64,000 nt of DNA from an uncultured Bacteroidales bacterium (GCA_900321005.1 ONUF01000004.1:52815-116814), one strand, 5' to 3'; shown: positions 7,564 to 16,213, numbered from the stretch's first letter. A program made the numbers and translations. Notes: generated by a model not told the origin, from the letters alone.

Positions 7564-8214
7564 TTATTCAAATAGTGCATTTATTTCCGCTGTCTCTATT
7601 TCGAGAATTTCGTTCTCATAAGCATACGGATATTCGGCCCACTCAGACCACTCTTCGTCATCCCTTTTGGTGCGAATCTGATAACCTTGATAGTTCTGGA
7701 GCGTCTGGGTGATAGTGACAGAGGCAGGTCGTCCAAGCAATGCTCTTCCGCGTTTCGTAGTAACTGCCAATGTATAAGCCTCACTTCCAAATCGCGATGT
7801 GCATAGCACGCTATATACGCCATTATTTACTACATCAGCAAGGTCAGTCGTTAGGTTGGTGACATACAGGATATTGTCAATCTGCTCACTGGTAGCGTCT
7901 TTGAACTCGCCATTAACATAGACATAGATATGCCCAGTGTTATTCGTTAGATAGACGACACTGCCATTCGCATCAACAGATACCCACTCGTCTTCATCAT
8001 ATTCGTACAGCAGTTGCTCTTCCGTATTGATATACAGGTCTCCATCTTGCGGATTCTCCGGCTCTTCATCGGAAGCACACAGCACATTGATTACTTCTTT
8101 CTCGGCAGAAGAAGGCGCAACGACGTTGAGCAACTTTTTGTCAATAAGCTGCTCAATCCATCGCCATGCCAACTGCCACCAATAGCCTAAATTACGTTTC
8201 CCTACCGTTTTCAT
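7564..8214 (-). CDS. Phage structural protein, probably tail or fibre
   Basis: At 216 residues. The N-terminus is helical and tryptophan-rich (WWQLAWRWIEQLIDKKLLN, about 12-30). A segment of the form PQDGDLYINTEEQLLYEYDE (about 56-75) follows, a pattern seen in phage fibre proteins that carry small beta domains. The C-terminal third has YQIRTKRDDEEWSEWAEYPY, like many phage fibre end domains. It lies between two fibre-like genes in the same direction with short gaps. The specific role is unknown. Confidence 0.55.
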   Translation of the reverse strand: MKTVGKRNLGYWWQLAWRWIEQLIDKKLLNVVAPSSAEKEVINVLCASDEEPENPQDGDLYINTEEQLLYEYDEDEWVSVDANGSVVYLTNNTGHIYVYVNGEFKDATSEQIDNILYVTNLTTDLADVVNNGVYSVLCTSRFGSEAYTLAVTTKRGRALLGRPASVTITQTLQNYQGYQIRTKRDDEEWSEWAEYPYAYENEILEIETAEINALFE

Positions 8215-8226
8215 TACCTATGAAGA

Positions 8227-8913
8227 TTAGGATGCCTTTTGTAACATATAGTTTCCTTGTGCAAGTGCACTGAGGTCTATAGACGTATAGACTCGATTAG
8301 GACATACACTCTTTTGCTCTACTACACCAACTACCGATACATTGCTGGTTGAGATACCTACAATACGAATAGTATCACCTACTGCTACATTCGCATAGTT
8401 GATAAGATTCATTAGGCCGTAAGCATCATATCTATTCTGACCGCCTGTTCCGGTGTCTCCAATGGTAATGCGTTCCAAGTCCGTCCACGTTACTTGCTGC
8501 GCACGTAACTCCAATACCTGTTCAGTAAGAGAGTTCAGTATCTCTTGCAGACCGTTAATGCTTCCGATACTATGCGTATGCGACTGCGACGCAAAACTGT
8601 TTGCGTGCTTGCCTTGGTCAACGAGTTTGCCATCTGCGCCGAAGAAAGCAATATGACCGGGCGATACATTCTCTGGCTTCTCAACATACTCTTCATGCGT
8701 ATGTTCGGCCTCGGCAAAATCACTCGGTTTCTTGCCGCTGTCTTCCAGATTGCCATTCTCATTGAGTGCAGCAAGATTACCATTCGTTGCATTCTGCACC
8801 TTATCTGCCTTGTTGAAATCAGGCGCACCAGTGCCATCGCCGCTGCCGTTGACAACACACTTCTCACCTTTGCGGTTGATAAAACCTCTGAATAATCTAA
8901 AATTTCCTGACAT
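8227..8913 (-). CDS. Phage tail-fibre-like protein
   Basis: At 228 residues. Residues 35-65 contain the NATNGNLAALNENGNLEDSG module shared with the gene at 7057-7542, followed by DFAEAEHTHEEY and later SQSHTHSIG. Such HTH motifs bind metal in trimeric phage fibres such as T4 gp37. The middle has a short coiled-coil-like helix (LQEILNSLTEQVLELRAQQV). The C-terminus is beta-rich. These features support a trimeric fibre component. Confidence 0.65.
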   Translation of the reverse strand: MSGNFRLFRGFINRKGEKCVVNGSGDGTGAPDFNKADKVQNATNGNLAALNENGNLEDSGKKPSDFAEAEHTHEEYVEKPENVSPGHIAFFGADGKLVDQGKHANSFASQSHTHSIGSINGLQEILNSLTEQVLELRAQQVTWTDLERITIGDTGTGGQNRYDAYGLMNLINYANVAVGDTIRIVGISTSNVSVVGVVEQKSVCPNRVYTSIDLSALAQGNYMLQKAS

Positions 8914-8932
8914 GTCAATATGGTTTTAATTG

Positions 8933-9343
8933 TTATTCATCTACAAAATGTGCCCAGCCTTCCTCATCAATCTCGATATTCAGTGCGACGAAACCTTCCT
9001 CATCAATATCCATTGACGGAAGCCACATATAATCTTCGTCCCACATCAGTCCATCTAACAGTTGCTCCATATCCTTATCGTCACAACCGCTAATGGTATC
9101 ATTGATTTCATCTTGGGCCTGCTTAATCTCTTCCTGCAACTGTGGGATGCTGGAGAATAATTCAAGAAACTCACGGAAGATACCCTGTGGCAGAAATTGC
9201 TGGCCGGTAATGGTCTGCATATATTTCTTGGCAAACTCACTGATACGACGAGCATCCTTCTCCGATACCTCGTCAAGATAGAGTTTTTCGGAGATAACTC
9301 GGTCGATGTAATTTTTCCAATATAACGCTTCTTCTGGTGTCAT
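8933..9343 (-). CDS. Small acidic phage protein, unknown function
   Basis: At 136 residues. The first two thirds are strongly helical and charged (about 1-95). The last third is very acidic, with repeated IDEEG motifs (about 113-131). It sits directly after the portal gene, so a connector, portal-assembly or DNA-ejection role is possible, but no family is recognisable. The acidic tail could mimic DNA or keep partners apart before assembly, which is speculation. Confidence 0.5.
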   Translation of the reverse strand: MTPEEALYWKNYIDRVISEKLYLDEVSEKDARRISEFAKKYMQTITGQQFLPQGIFREFLELFSSIPQLQEEIKQAQDEINDTISGCDDKDMEQLLDGLMWDEDYMWLPSMDIDEEGFVALNIEIDEEGWAHFVDE

Positions 9344-9364
9344 TTTCGTATATTGCTATTGAGT

Positions 9365-11440
9365 TTAACTTAACGCCTGCTGTATCAATCGCATTGCATT
9401 CGGATTAGCCTGACTTGCTTGTGCCTGCAATGCCTCGTCATTGCCCAGAGATAATGCCTGCTGCGCGATGTCTGCGCCTGCCTGTGCTATCTCTGCCTGA
9501 CTTGCGCCACCCTCTGCCATACGCAAACCGGCTGCTTGGCCCTGCATCATCATAGCCTGCTGCTGCGCCTGCTGTTGTGCCATTTCTGCCTCTTTACGCT
9601 CCAACAATCGCAACACTTGGTCGCTGAAGGGGAAGCGTCCTGCCTCTAACGCAGTCTTGAAATCAATCAGACGTTGCTGCAAAGCAGCCATCAGCAACTG
9701 GTTCAGCTGACTCTGATACAACTCGCTATTGTTCGTCTCCGAAATAAGGATATAATAGTCGAACTTGGATGCCAGAACGGCATTCCATTCTTTCGCCTTC
9801 TCGCTGTATTCGCGTCCGGCTACAGGAATATAGTCCACATAATCGTAGCACTGCGGGATAGTCTTCGCAATCTTATAGTCACGGCGCTTGCGGAAAGCAG
9901 AGAAACTTTCTATGACATCAAGCAGGTTCGTCTGCGCATTATTGGTCTCCTGCGCGTACAGACTACCTGATGTTCCGCTCTTCGCTTCCTTGCCGAGCAT
10001 TGCACCATGCACACCGCTAATGTCGCGTACCAACTGCAACTGCAACGCGAGCATTTCGTTCGCACCGATATTGGTTGCGTTCGTGCTAATCTGCGTCGGC
10101 AGAGGTACACCCGGCTTTAAGTTGGCGAAGATAACACCACGATAACTTGCCCATTGCTCCAATATGTCCTCCTTCTGCATTCCAGCAGGGATGGCATTCT
10201 CCGGGAAGATGAGCACGCCTTTTGCACTTGCACCCATGATGAAGTCAATCAGGGTAATCAAGCGGTTGATATAGCGTTGCTGGTCGATGATGCTCTCCTC
10301 GAAGGAATAAATCTCACCGTCCACAAGACGGCTCATATAGATAGCGAATGGGTGACTGCGATGAGCAAACGGACTGCGGCCTTCATATAAGATGTCACCG
10401 CGCGGACTCATATAGCGAACGTACCAGTACACGTCATTATGACGCTTGCAGGTGATTTCGCATTTCTTCGGGTCAAGACCATTAAGACGGATGTCCTCGT
10501 TGCGCTCCTTAATCATCGCGTCGATAGCCGCTTTGTCTTTCTTCGGATAAATCTTCAGCGTATTCTCGTAGCGGTCATGAACCAGCCACGATTCTTTTGT
10601 CTCCAATTCCCACGCTTGGATAACACGGCATACGTCATCATTCTCCGGCGTGAAGAAATCCAACATGCGGTCGCCGTTATCCATGAATGTACGGTAATAC
10701 TGCGTCAACTGATTCTTACTCACGCGACTGTAGATGTCTTTGATGCGAGCCTCGTCCTGCGCTGTATGAGCAAAACGCTGGATAACTTCATGTAATGGCA
10801 TATCCATCAGAAGACCGATACACGTGATGTCACGTCCGCGTACGTCACGTACGCCTCCATTCATAAATAGGAAATTAGGGCTACAACTGATGACATTCAC
10901 CTCCTTGGTATGCGTCTCGTTGTTCCACTGATAGTCGATATACTGCGCTGCCAGACCACCTCGAAGGCCCTCCATAAAGTCAGAAACGTCCACCTCTTTG
11001 ATGTCGTTTATTTGACCTACATACTGGAGCATTGCAGTCATCATTTCACCAGCACCCTGATTGTCTCTGGCGCGGGCGATGGCTTCTGGATGTGTATAAT
11101 TGCCACGGAAAACACCCACGACGCTGTTCTGCGTCTGGAGGATGACGTTATTCTTCAATGGCACTTTGCCTTGGTCCATGATATGCTGAGCCTCGGTAAT
11201 CATCTTACCGCCCACCTCAATCATATCGTCCCATTGCCGTCCACGCTCGTAGCGTTTGATACGCTTGCGACGAATACGGAACGAGTGCATCGCATCGTAC
11301 ATCGCACGATAACGCATCAGGCGCTTAATGTTCTCGGCAGCGTCAGCCTGCGGCTGGTCATTCAATGGAACAACCTTCGCTACCTCCTCATCGCTCTCGC
11401 GTAACAGGTATTTATATCGTTTGTCAGTCTTGTCTATCAT
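9365..11440 (-). CDS. Portal protein (P22-like size)
   Basis: At 691 residues, close to the large portals of short-tailed phages. The pattern fits the family: a basic helical N-terminus (RIRRKRIKRYERGRQW, about 55-70), a clip and wing region with NFLFMNGGVRDVRGRD (about 190-205), the stem segment FEESIIDQQRYINRLITLID, and a C-terminal barrel rich in Gln, Ala and Met (about 620-691). Portals form a ring at one capsid corner and guide DNA in and out. Its start overlaps the end of the upstream connector gene by 4 bases. Neighbouring capsid and connector genes agree with the call. Confidence 0.8.
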   Translation of the reverse strand: MIDKTDKRYKYLLRESDEEVAKVVPLNDQPQADAAENIKRLMRYRAMYDAMHSFRIRRKRIKRYERGRQWDDMIEVGGKMITEAQHIMDQGKVPLKNNVILQTQNSVVGVFRGNYTHPEAIARARDNQGAGEMMTAMLQYVGQINDIKEVDVSDFMEGLRGGLAAQYIDYQWNNETHTKEVNVISCSPNFLFMNGGVRDVRGRDITCIGLLMDMPLHEVIQRFAHTAQDEARIKDIYSRVSKNQLTQYYRTFMDNGDRMLDFFTPENDDVCRVIQAWELETKESWLVHDRYENTLKIYPKKDKAAIDAMIKERNEDIRLNGLDPKKCEITCKRHNDVYWYVRYMSPRGDILYEGRSPFAHRSHPFAIYMSRLVDGEIYSFEESIIDQQRYINRLITLIDFIMGASAKGVLIFPENAIPAGMQKEDILEQWASYRGVIFANLKPGVPLPTQISTNATNIGANEMLALQLQLVRDISGVHGAMLGKEAKSGTSGSLYAQETNNAQTNLLDVIESFSAFRKRRDYKIAKTIPQCYDYVDYIPVAGREYSEKAKEWNAVLASKFDYYILISETNNSELYQSQLNQLLMAALQQRLIDFKTALEAGRFPFSDQVLRLLERKEAEMAQQQAQQQAMMMQGQAAGLRMAEGGASQAEIAQAGADIAQQALSLGNDEALQAQASQANPNAMRLIQQALS

Positions 11441-12102
11441 AAACGCATATTCTCCATCACGGAGTTAATCTCATTAGTTAGTACGCCTACCTGCTCGGTC
11501 GAACCGAATACCTCACATACTTTGCGTGCGCAATGCAGCGCAATAGCCTCTGCTACTTTTTGTTCATACTCCTCATCTTCATTGAACTTCGGGATGTACT
11601 TGAACTCTCTCACCTCGTGCGCCATACCCTCATTGATACTGTAGTAATGCAACGTATTGTGATACGTGTTACCACTCGCATCAAGCCCTGTCTCCGTCAC
11701 AATAGGTTTATCTGCATGGCCGCGAGACCAAGGATTGAACTGCTTGATGTACATCGGATGTCCGGCCTTAATTGTCTCATGCACCGGATGCGCCCAACCT
11801 TTGAGCCATAGCGTATGCAGGCGCAGATAGTCCGACGGCATAACGATAGAACCGATACAGCCGTCGTCCTCATCTGCAACGCAATCTACATTCGGTGACT
11901 TGTAACGCAAGTGATGGAGTGCAATCCCCATCAGCATTTCATTCGCTGCTTCGGCAAGGTGTTCGCTTACATAACGGTAGATGGGCTTAACCTCATCAAG
12001 ATTATCGCCACCTGCTAACAAAGTAGCACCACTGTCAGGGCCGAACGGAGTAAACTCGTCCAGCTTAACCAGTACCAGATTATGTATGTCCTTGCCTTGC
12101 AT
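11437..12102 (-). CDS. Head-tail connector or adaptor candidate
   Basis: At 221 residues. A helical N-terminus is followed by IGSIVMPSDYLRLHTLWLKG (about 83-102), a pattern seen in proteins that dock under the portal of podovirus-like phages. The C-terminal helix (about 180-221) would suit packing on a ring. It lies between the capsid-side gene and the portal and overlaps the portal start by 4 bases, suggesting coupled production. The assignment rests on position and general fold features. Confidence 0.5.
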   Translation of the reverse strand: MQGKDIHNLVLVKLDEFTPFGPDSGATLLAGGDNLDEVKPIYRYVSEHLAEAANEMLMGIALHHLRYKSPNVDCVADEDDGCIGSIVMPSDYLRLHTLWLKGWAHPVHETIKAGHPMYIKQFNPWSRGHADKPIVTETGLDASGNTYHNTLHYYSINEGMAHEVREFKYIPKFNEDEEYEQKVAEAIALHCARKVCEVFGSTEQVGVLTNEINSVMENMRL

Positions 12103-12104
12103 GA

Positions 12105-12608
12105 TTATTTCAGATTATGGAATACCAAACCGAGTTCGTTAATCAGAGCCAATACCTGAGCATTGCTCTTTACTTCGGTAGCAGTCTTGCCGTAATTCTC
12201 TTTCAGAATAGCACGAACCTCTGCCATCTTCGTTACTTCGGGGAACTCTTTACGGGCCTCGTTAGTAGGCTCGGTGGTCTTTTCGACTACCTTTGCCTCT
12301 GTCTCTTTCTCTGCTCCCACAACAGGAGTCTTCTCTTTCTTCGGAGCGTTCTTCACTTCGACACCAGTTTTGGCTTTTGCCTCTACATCGTCCGTCCAAA
12401 TCTCATCATAGAAACCGGATTTGAAACGCTTGTGGCTTTCGATGCCTTTCTGAATCTCCTCATCCTCCGTAGTATAGACACCGCCGCGAAGCGAACCTCT
12501 GTCAACAAAACCAGGACGGAAATATATTTGGCGTACACCACGCGAGGTAGATACTTGGATGACACCACTGCTCGCAAGAGTCTTATAGGTCTTTTTCATA
12601 TTCGTCAA
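12105..12608 (-). CDS. Phage virion-associated protein, unknown
   Basis: At 167 residues. Residues 14-40 are beta-like (VIQVSTSRGVRQIYFRPGFV), then comes a charged, low-complexity linker rich in Lys and Glu (about 70-115). A small helical C-terminal domain (about 120-167, PEVTKMAEVRAILKENYGK) resembles HeH/SAP-like modules seen in phage head genes. The initiator may be the Met at 12608 or the one at 12599. It follows the major capsid gene after a terminator-like hairpin. Confidence 0.5.
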   Translation of the reverse strand: MTNMKKTYKTLASSGVIQVSTSRGVRQIYFRPGFVDRGSLRGGVYTTEDEEIQKGIESHKRFKSGFYDEIWTDDVEAKAKTGVEVKNAPKKEKTPVVGAEKETEAKVVEKTTEPTNEARKEFPEVTKMAEVRAILKENYGKTATEVKSNAQVLALINELGLVFHNLK

Positions 12609-12620
12609 TAGATTGTAGAT

Positions 12621-12672
12621 TGAAAAAATATAGGGGACTTACGAGGCTTGTAGGTCCTCATAAGCCCCCTAC
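12621..12672 (-). terminator. Terminator-like hairpin just after the capsid gene
   Basis: The arms 12631-12646 and 12656-12671 pair over 14 of 16 positions, and on the minus strand the hairpin is followed by a T-rich run (12627-12621). It lies 19 bases past the capsid stop codon and should end part of the leftward transcripts, giving more capsid mRNA than downstream mRNA. Confidence 0.7.
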
Positions 12673-12690
12673 TATTTACCGAGCCTTCGA

Positions 12691-14106
12691 TTACGCGGTC
12701 AACCGCAAGGTTACTTTGCAGTGTACATCCGGGTTGTAAACCGATACACCGAATACCTCGCTGAAGACCTTCATTTCGCCCTTCATAATCATCAGCTTCT
12801 CGCCGTCATACGGAGTAGCCTTGAAGGCTTGCAGCTGCCACTTGCGCAGGAAGAGCGGGTCGAGAATCAAGCCCTTGTCGCTCCAGCCGTACTCGTCAAA
12901 GATTTCAGCGTGAGCAAGCAACAGAGTACCGAAGTTGCTGACAATCTTGTTCCAAGTCATACCGAATACAACCTCGGTATTGCCAGCCTCTTGCTGCTTC
13001 TGTACGGCCTTAATCTTAGATACAGCCTCGATGAACTCACTACCACCAAGCAGGATGCGGGTCTCCGAACCACTATTGCCGGTGAACGCGTACTTCTCCA
13101 GACTGACAAGAGCCTCATTACCCTTGGTCATATCAGACAGGTCAAGTTCGAACGACTTGCTAATCTGACGAGTGATACCCTGCATCGTGTAAACGTACTT
13201 GTTCAACTTGCGGTTCCAAATCTTAGCACCCTTGTTGAACAGGATAGCACCCTCCAGTTTGCGGCGATATTCGTACAATACCTGTTCCTCAACCTCGGAC
13301 AAATCCCACTTGAATTTCTTATCCATCAACTTCTCGAAAGTGGACTGTGCAATCTGCGCAATATGATACTGGCAGAAGCCATGAGTCGGTTTCGGGAGGA
13401 CGGATGCTGCGTCGGTCTTAACAGCCAACTCATCAGCGGCACGCGAAAGCAGGTAGATTTCGGTGTCTTTGGCGAGCGCCGGAATAGCATACGTAGTCGT
13501 GTTGTTCGCAGTGGTCTTCGTCATCTGGTCCTCGGCAATCGTGAACTTAATCGCGTTATTGTCAAGGTCTTTCTCATAGACGTAGAGCATCAGCGCACCA
13601 CCATCAGCACCTGCTACAGACGGAACGAAGAAGCAGTCACCTTCGCCTACAGAACTAATACCACCTTTGAGAACTGCACTACCATAAACGCCGGTAACAT
13701 CGGTGTCGCCGTGAAGAGTAGCAGCCGCATTCAGCGCATTAGCCAGACTCTGAGTTGCAATCGAGTAGAAATCATACTCGAAGTTGTTCGTCGGAACAGG
13801 CTTGAAGTAACGCAGAATGGTGTCCATTCGGTTCAGACCCGGACGAATCTTTACAAGATTCTGGTCAACAGGGTCATCAATCATATCCGGGCGCAAGGCT
13901 CGAATATCTAAGGTCTCCAGAGCACCGCCATCACCATGAGGAATGGTCGTGACAGTCGTCTCCGTTTGAGCACCGGGTTGCTCCGCAGCGGCGGCTGCAC
14001 CATCGGCACTCATCACTGCACCCGACATATCACCAACGCCGAGTACCACACACAAGGTAAGCATCAAAAAGCCAACCAAGCTAAAGTTTTTCAGAAACTT
14101 TTTCAT
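12691..14106 (-). CDS. Major capsid protein
   Basis: At 471 residues, it follows the scaffold gene and precedes connector and portal genes. It is a mixed alpha/beta protein with LSEVEEQVLYEYRRKLEGAI (about 268-287), then NRKLNKYVYTMQGITRQISK, and later a helix-strand region around RILLGGSEFIEAVSKIKAVQ (about 348-367). The N-terminus is odd: MKKFLKNFSLVGFLMLTLCV reads like a signal peptide or membrane helix and is followed by an Ala/Glu-rich stretch. If the first ATG is used, the segment may be a cleaved assembly domain. Internal Met codons at residues 28 and 33 (near 14025 and 14010) could be the true start. The capsid role is inferred mainly from gene order. Confidence 0.7.
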   Translation of the reverse strand: MKKFLKNFSLVGFLMLTLCVVLGVGDMSGAVMSADGAAAAAEQPGAQTETTVTTIPHGDGGALETLDIRALRPDMIDDPVDQNLVKIRPGLNRMDTILRYFKPVPTNNFEYDFYSIATQSLANALNAAATLHGDTDVTGVYGSAVLKGGISSVGEGDCFFVPSVAGADGGALMLYVYEKDLDNNAIKFTIAEDQMTKTTANNTTTYAIPALAKDTEIYLLSRAADELAVKTDAASVLPKPTHGFCQYHIAQIAQSTFEKLMDKKFKWDLSEVEEQVLYEYRRKLEGAILFNKGAKIWNRKLNKYVYTMQGITRQISKSFELDLSDMTKGNEALVSLEKYAFTGNSGSETRILLGGSEFIEAVSKIKAVQKQQEAGNTEVVFGMTWNKIVSNFGTLLLAHAEIFDEYGWSDKGLILDPLFLRKWQLQAFKATPYDGEKLMIMKGEMKVFSEVFGVSVYNPDVHCKVTLRLTA

Positions 14107-14132
14107 GTCGTTTGTTGTTTAGTTAATAATTG

Positions 14133-15077
14133 TTATTTGTGCCGGAATCCTTTCAACCATTCCGCTGTCGGATTCTCTTTGCCTTCTTCGGTCTCTTCCT
14201 TTTCCTTTACGCTACCTGCGCTCATTCCGGGAAGTCCGCTGCCATTCATATTAGCCTGCTCGGCCTCAATGGCTTCATTCTTTGCATCGGCCTTGCCTTG
14301 CTCGTACGCACCCTTCACCTCGTCTTCGATGCGAAGGAAACGAAGATAGCGTTTCAGCAATTCCTTGTCGTGCTTGCCCATCGTGATATTGTTCGAGTCG
14401 GACAAGAGCAGGTCGGCAAGTTGTTTGGACTCTTCCTCGCTCAGTTTCTCATCCTTTACGAACTCTTCGAAAGCGGCTGCGCTGGCATTTGCGTTCTCAA
14501 TTTGTACGCGAATCAACTCCTGCTGCTCCTGCGCACGTTTGTTGCGGTCCGCACCTGCCTGTTGGTAGGCATCCCAACCCTCATCGCCTTCTTTTATCGT
14601 CAGGGCTTCGTCGCCCATATACTCGCGGATAGCAGCAACAAGCGGCTTACCTTCGATGTAGTCCAACCAAGCCGCTGCCTCTTCCGGGCTGCTCTTGAAA
14701 CGACGTAACATCTTGTCGGCCAGACCGTTGAAACGACCATCCACCTCTTCTAATTTGTCAATAAGCGCCAGCGCTTGACGGTAATACTCTTGCTCATCTT
14801 CATCGTACTTGCCATCCGGCGCTTTCGTACGAATACGCTCGAAGAGTACATCTTTCGGCATACGCTCTGATGCGGCTGCGGCAGCTGCTGCTGCGCCTCC
14901 TTCACCACCTTCACCACCTTCGCCTCCGGCATTTCCGCCTTCACCTCCGGCTGCGCCACCGTCATTGCCTGCACCCTGACCACCGGCTTCACCACCGGCT
15001 TCACCGCCTGCGGCTGCTGCTTCTGCGGCTGCTTGCGCTGCGGCTTCTTCCTGTGCTCTTTTCTCTTCTTCAGTCAT
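14133..15077 (-). CDS. Capsid assembly scaffold candidate
   Basis: The start at 15077 (MTEEEKRAQEEAAAQAAAEA, 314 residues) is preferred over the upstream Met at 15113, because the latter lies inside the promoter and leader. The first 75 residues are Ala, Glu and Gly rich with Gly-Gly repeats. The middle is charged and helical (about 80-270) and the C-terminus ends in a basic WLKGFRHK, like the capsid-binding tail of scaffolds. It is the first gene of the leftward late module, just before the capsid gene, the usual place of a scaffold. Confidence 0.65.
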   Translation of the reverse strand: MTEEEKRAQEEAAAQAAAEAAAAGGEAGGEAGGQGAGNDGGAAGGEGGNAGGEGGEGGEGGAAAAAAAASERMPKDVLFERIRTKAPDGKYDEDEQEYYRQALALIDKLEEVDGRFNGLADKMLRRFKSSPEEAAAWLDYIEGKPLVAAIREYMGDEALTIKEGDEGWDAYQQAGADRNKRAQEQQELIRVQIENANASAAAFEEFVKDEKLSEEESKQLADLLLSDSNNITMGKHDKELLKRYLRFLRIEDEVKGAYEQGKADAKNEAIEAEQANMNGSGLPGMSAGSVKEKEETEEGKENPTAEWLKGFRHK

Positions 15078-15110
15078 AACGAAAAAATTTTTATGATTCG
15101 AAATCTGCCG

Positions 15111-15150
15111 CAAAATTACTACTATTTTCGCGCACTATTTGCGGTAAATG
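15111..15150 (-). promoter_or_regulatory. Phage late promoter copy B
   Basis: On the minus strand CATTTACCGC (15150-15141) and TAATTTTG (15118-15111) are 22 bases apart, the same as in copy A at 518-557. It lies 34 bases upstream of the scaffold start and would drive the leftward structural module. Confidence 0.65.
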
Positions 15151-15197
15151 TGACCAAAAAGTGCGGCAAATGTAACTAATATGGCGGTAGGTGTGAA
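15141..15197. repeat. Three operator-like iterons between divergent phage promoters
   Basis: GCGGTAAATGTGAC (15141), GCGGCAAATGTAAC (15163) and GCGGTAGGTGTGAA (15184) are direct repeats starting 22 and 21 bases apart, two DNA helix turns. The first overlaps the upstream block of the leftward promoter, and the last ends just before the rightward promoter. Such spacing suits side-by-side binding of one regulator on the same DNA face. Confidence 0.6.
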
Positions 15198-15202
15198 TTA
15201 GA

Positions 15203-15234
15203 TTTGTTTTATTCGGGAATTTTTTGTACCTTTG
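15203..15234 (+). promoter_or_regulatory. Rightward phage promoter
   Basis: TTTG (15203-15206), 20 bases, then TACCTTTG (15227-15234) is a full match to the Bacteroidota consensus. It faces the rightward module beginning at 15303 and lies back to back with the leftward promoter. Confidence 0.8.
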
Positions 15235-15302
15235 CACCGTTTTTCAAAACCATTTAACGCCCTGTAAAATCCGAACGTATCTATAACCACCATCTTCGGC
15301 AG

Positions 15303-15692
15303 TTGCATTTTATCGAAGCGGTGGATAAACTATGGAAGAAGACGTCTTCTTCGCACCCGAACCTAAAAAAACTCTGTGCTGTCGCCGCTGAATCAGCCGC
15401 ACCGCAGTTCTACATAACTCCCAAACAAGCCTTAGAGAAATACGGCGAGTTCAAACGAACTGGCAAGGTAGATGTTGCATCCACTATTACAAGTAGGATG
15501 TATATGTGTATATTTAACAAATACGATGCAGCAGTGGCATCGGGAAACGGTACTGACTTTAAGTACTCCATCATGCAGGATGTACTCGAAAGTGAAGCAC
15601 CGTCTTTTTTTATCAGCCCTACCGCTGCTATCGCGTTCTACTATCGCGCTATGGCGTACAAACGAAAACTATCCAAACAGTCTCGCAAATGA
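15303..15692 (+). CDS. Small phage protein, unknown function
   Basis: At 129 residues, mostly helical and basic, ending in KRKLSKQSRK. Two similar stretches, PQFYITPKQALEKYGEFKRT (about 34-53) and PSFFISPTAAIAFYYRAMAY (about 100-119), suggest an internal duplication of a small helical unit. There is no signal or membrane segment. It is the first gene after the rightward promoter and overlaps the rhomboid-like gene by 4 bases. Confidence 0.6.
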   Translation: MHFIEAVDKLWKKTSSSHPNLKKLCAVAAESAAPQFYITPKQALEKYGEFKRTGKVDVASTITSRMYMCIFNKYDAAVASGNGTDFKYSIMQDVLESEAPSFFISPTAAIAFYYRAMAYKRKLSKQSRK

Positions 15693-16213
15693 TATACGCC
15701 ATTCTCATATTATCCGTCCTCCTGTTCCTCGTCATGCCGCAGCAAGCAATGCTCGAATATGGCGTATCGAGCGCGTGTATGTGCAATTCCTATTGTTATA
15801 TGCTCATGCACGCATCATGGTTACACCTATTCATCAACGTGCTTTCCATGCTTATCCTATGGTTTCCTGTTCGGCGACTGTACGTCATGCGTTACAATAC
15901 CGAAGCGCATATCCTGCACTATGCTACATATTTTGCAGCGCTGATTGCAGGACTCGTATGCGCTGTCGAACTTCCGACTGTCGGCATGAGCGGATGCGTC
16001 TTCTTTCTCCTTGGCCTGTTGCTCATGCTCAACCCCACAAAGAGGCAAGCACTCAACTATCTGTGGATAGTAGCAACACTCATCGTCCAATGGTATTTCG
16101 GAAAATCCAACGTGGCACTACATATCTTCGCCTTCGTGGAAGGATGCCTTTTCGTATGCGTAAGAGAATTTATTTACCAGTATGTTAACCCCGGAAGAGT
16201 TTATAAGGATTAA
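15689..16213 (+). CDS. Rhomboid-type intramembrane serine protease (phage-encoded)
   Basis: At 174 residues with six hydrophobic segments (about 1-16, 36-60, 75-93, 98-114, 122-137, 143-160), the minimal rhomboid core. The diagnostic residues appear in order: HLFIN (H46, N50, the oxyanion HxxxN), GMSG (S101, nucleophile) and the helix-6 histidine in ALHIFAF (H145). Rhomboids cut transmembrane segments of other proteins. It lies immediately before the terminase gene and overlaps it by 32 bases. A rhomboid in a phage packaging module is unexpected; possible roles are altering a host receptor, superinfection exclusion or processing a phage membrane protein. The family call is good, the function unknown. 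Confidence 0.75.
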   Translation: MIYAILILSVLLFLVMPQQAMLEYGVSSACMCNSYCYMLMHASWLHLFINVLSMLILWFPVRRLYVMRYNTEAHILHYATYFAALIAGLVCAVELPTVGMSGCVFFLLGLLLMLNPTKRQALNYLWIVATLIVQWYFGKSNVALHIFAFVEGCLFVCVREFIYQYVNPGRVYKD

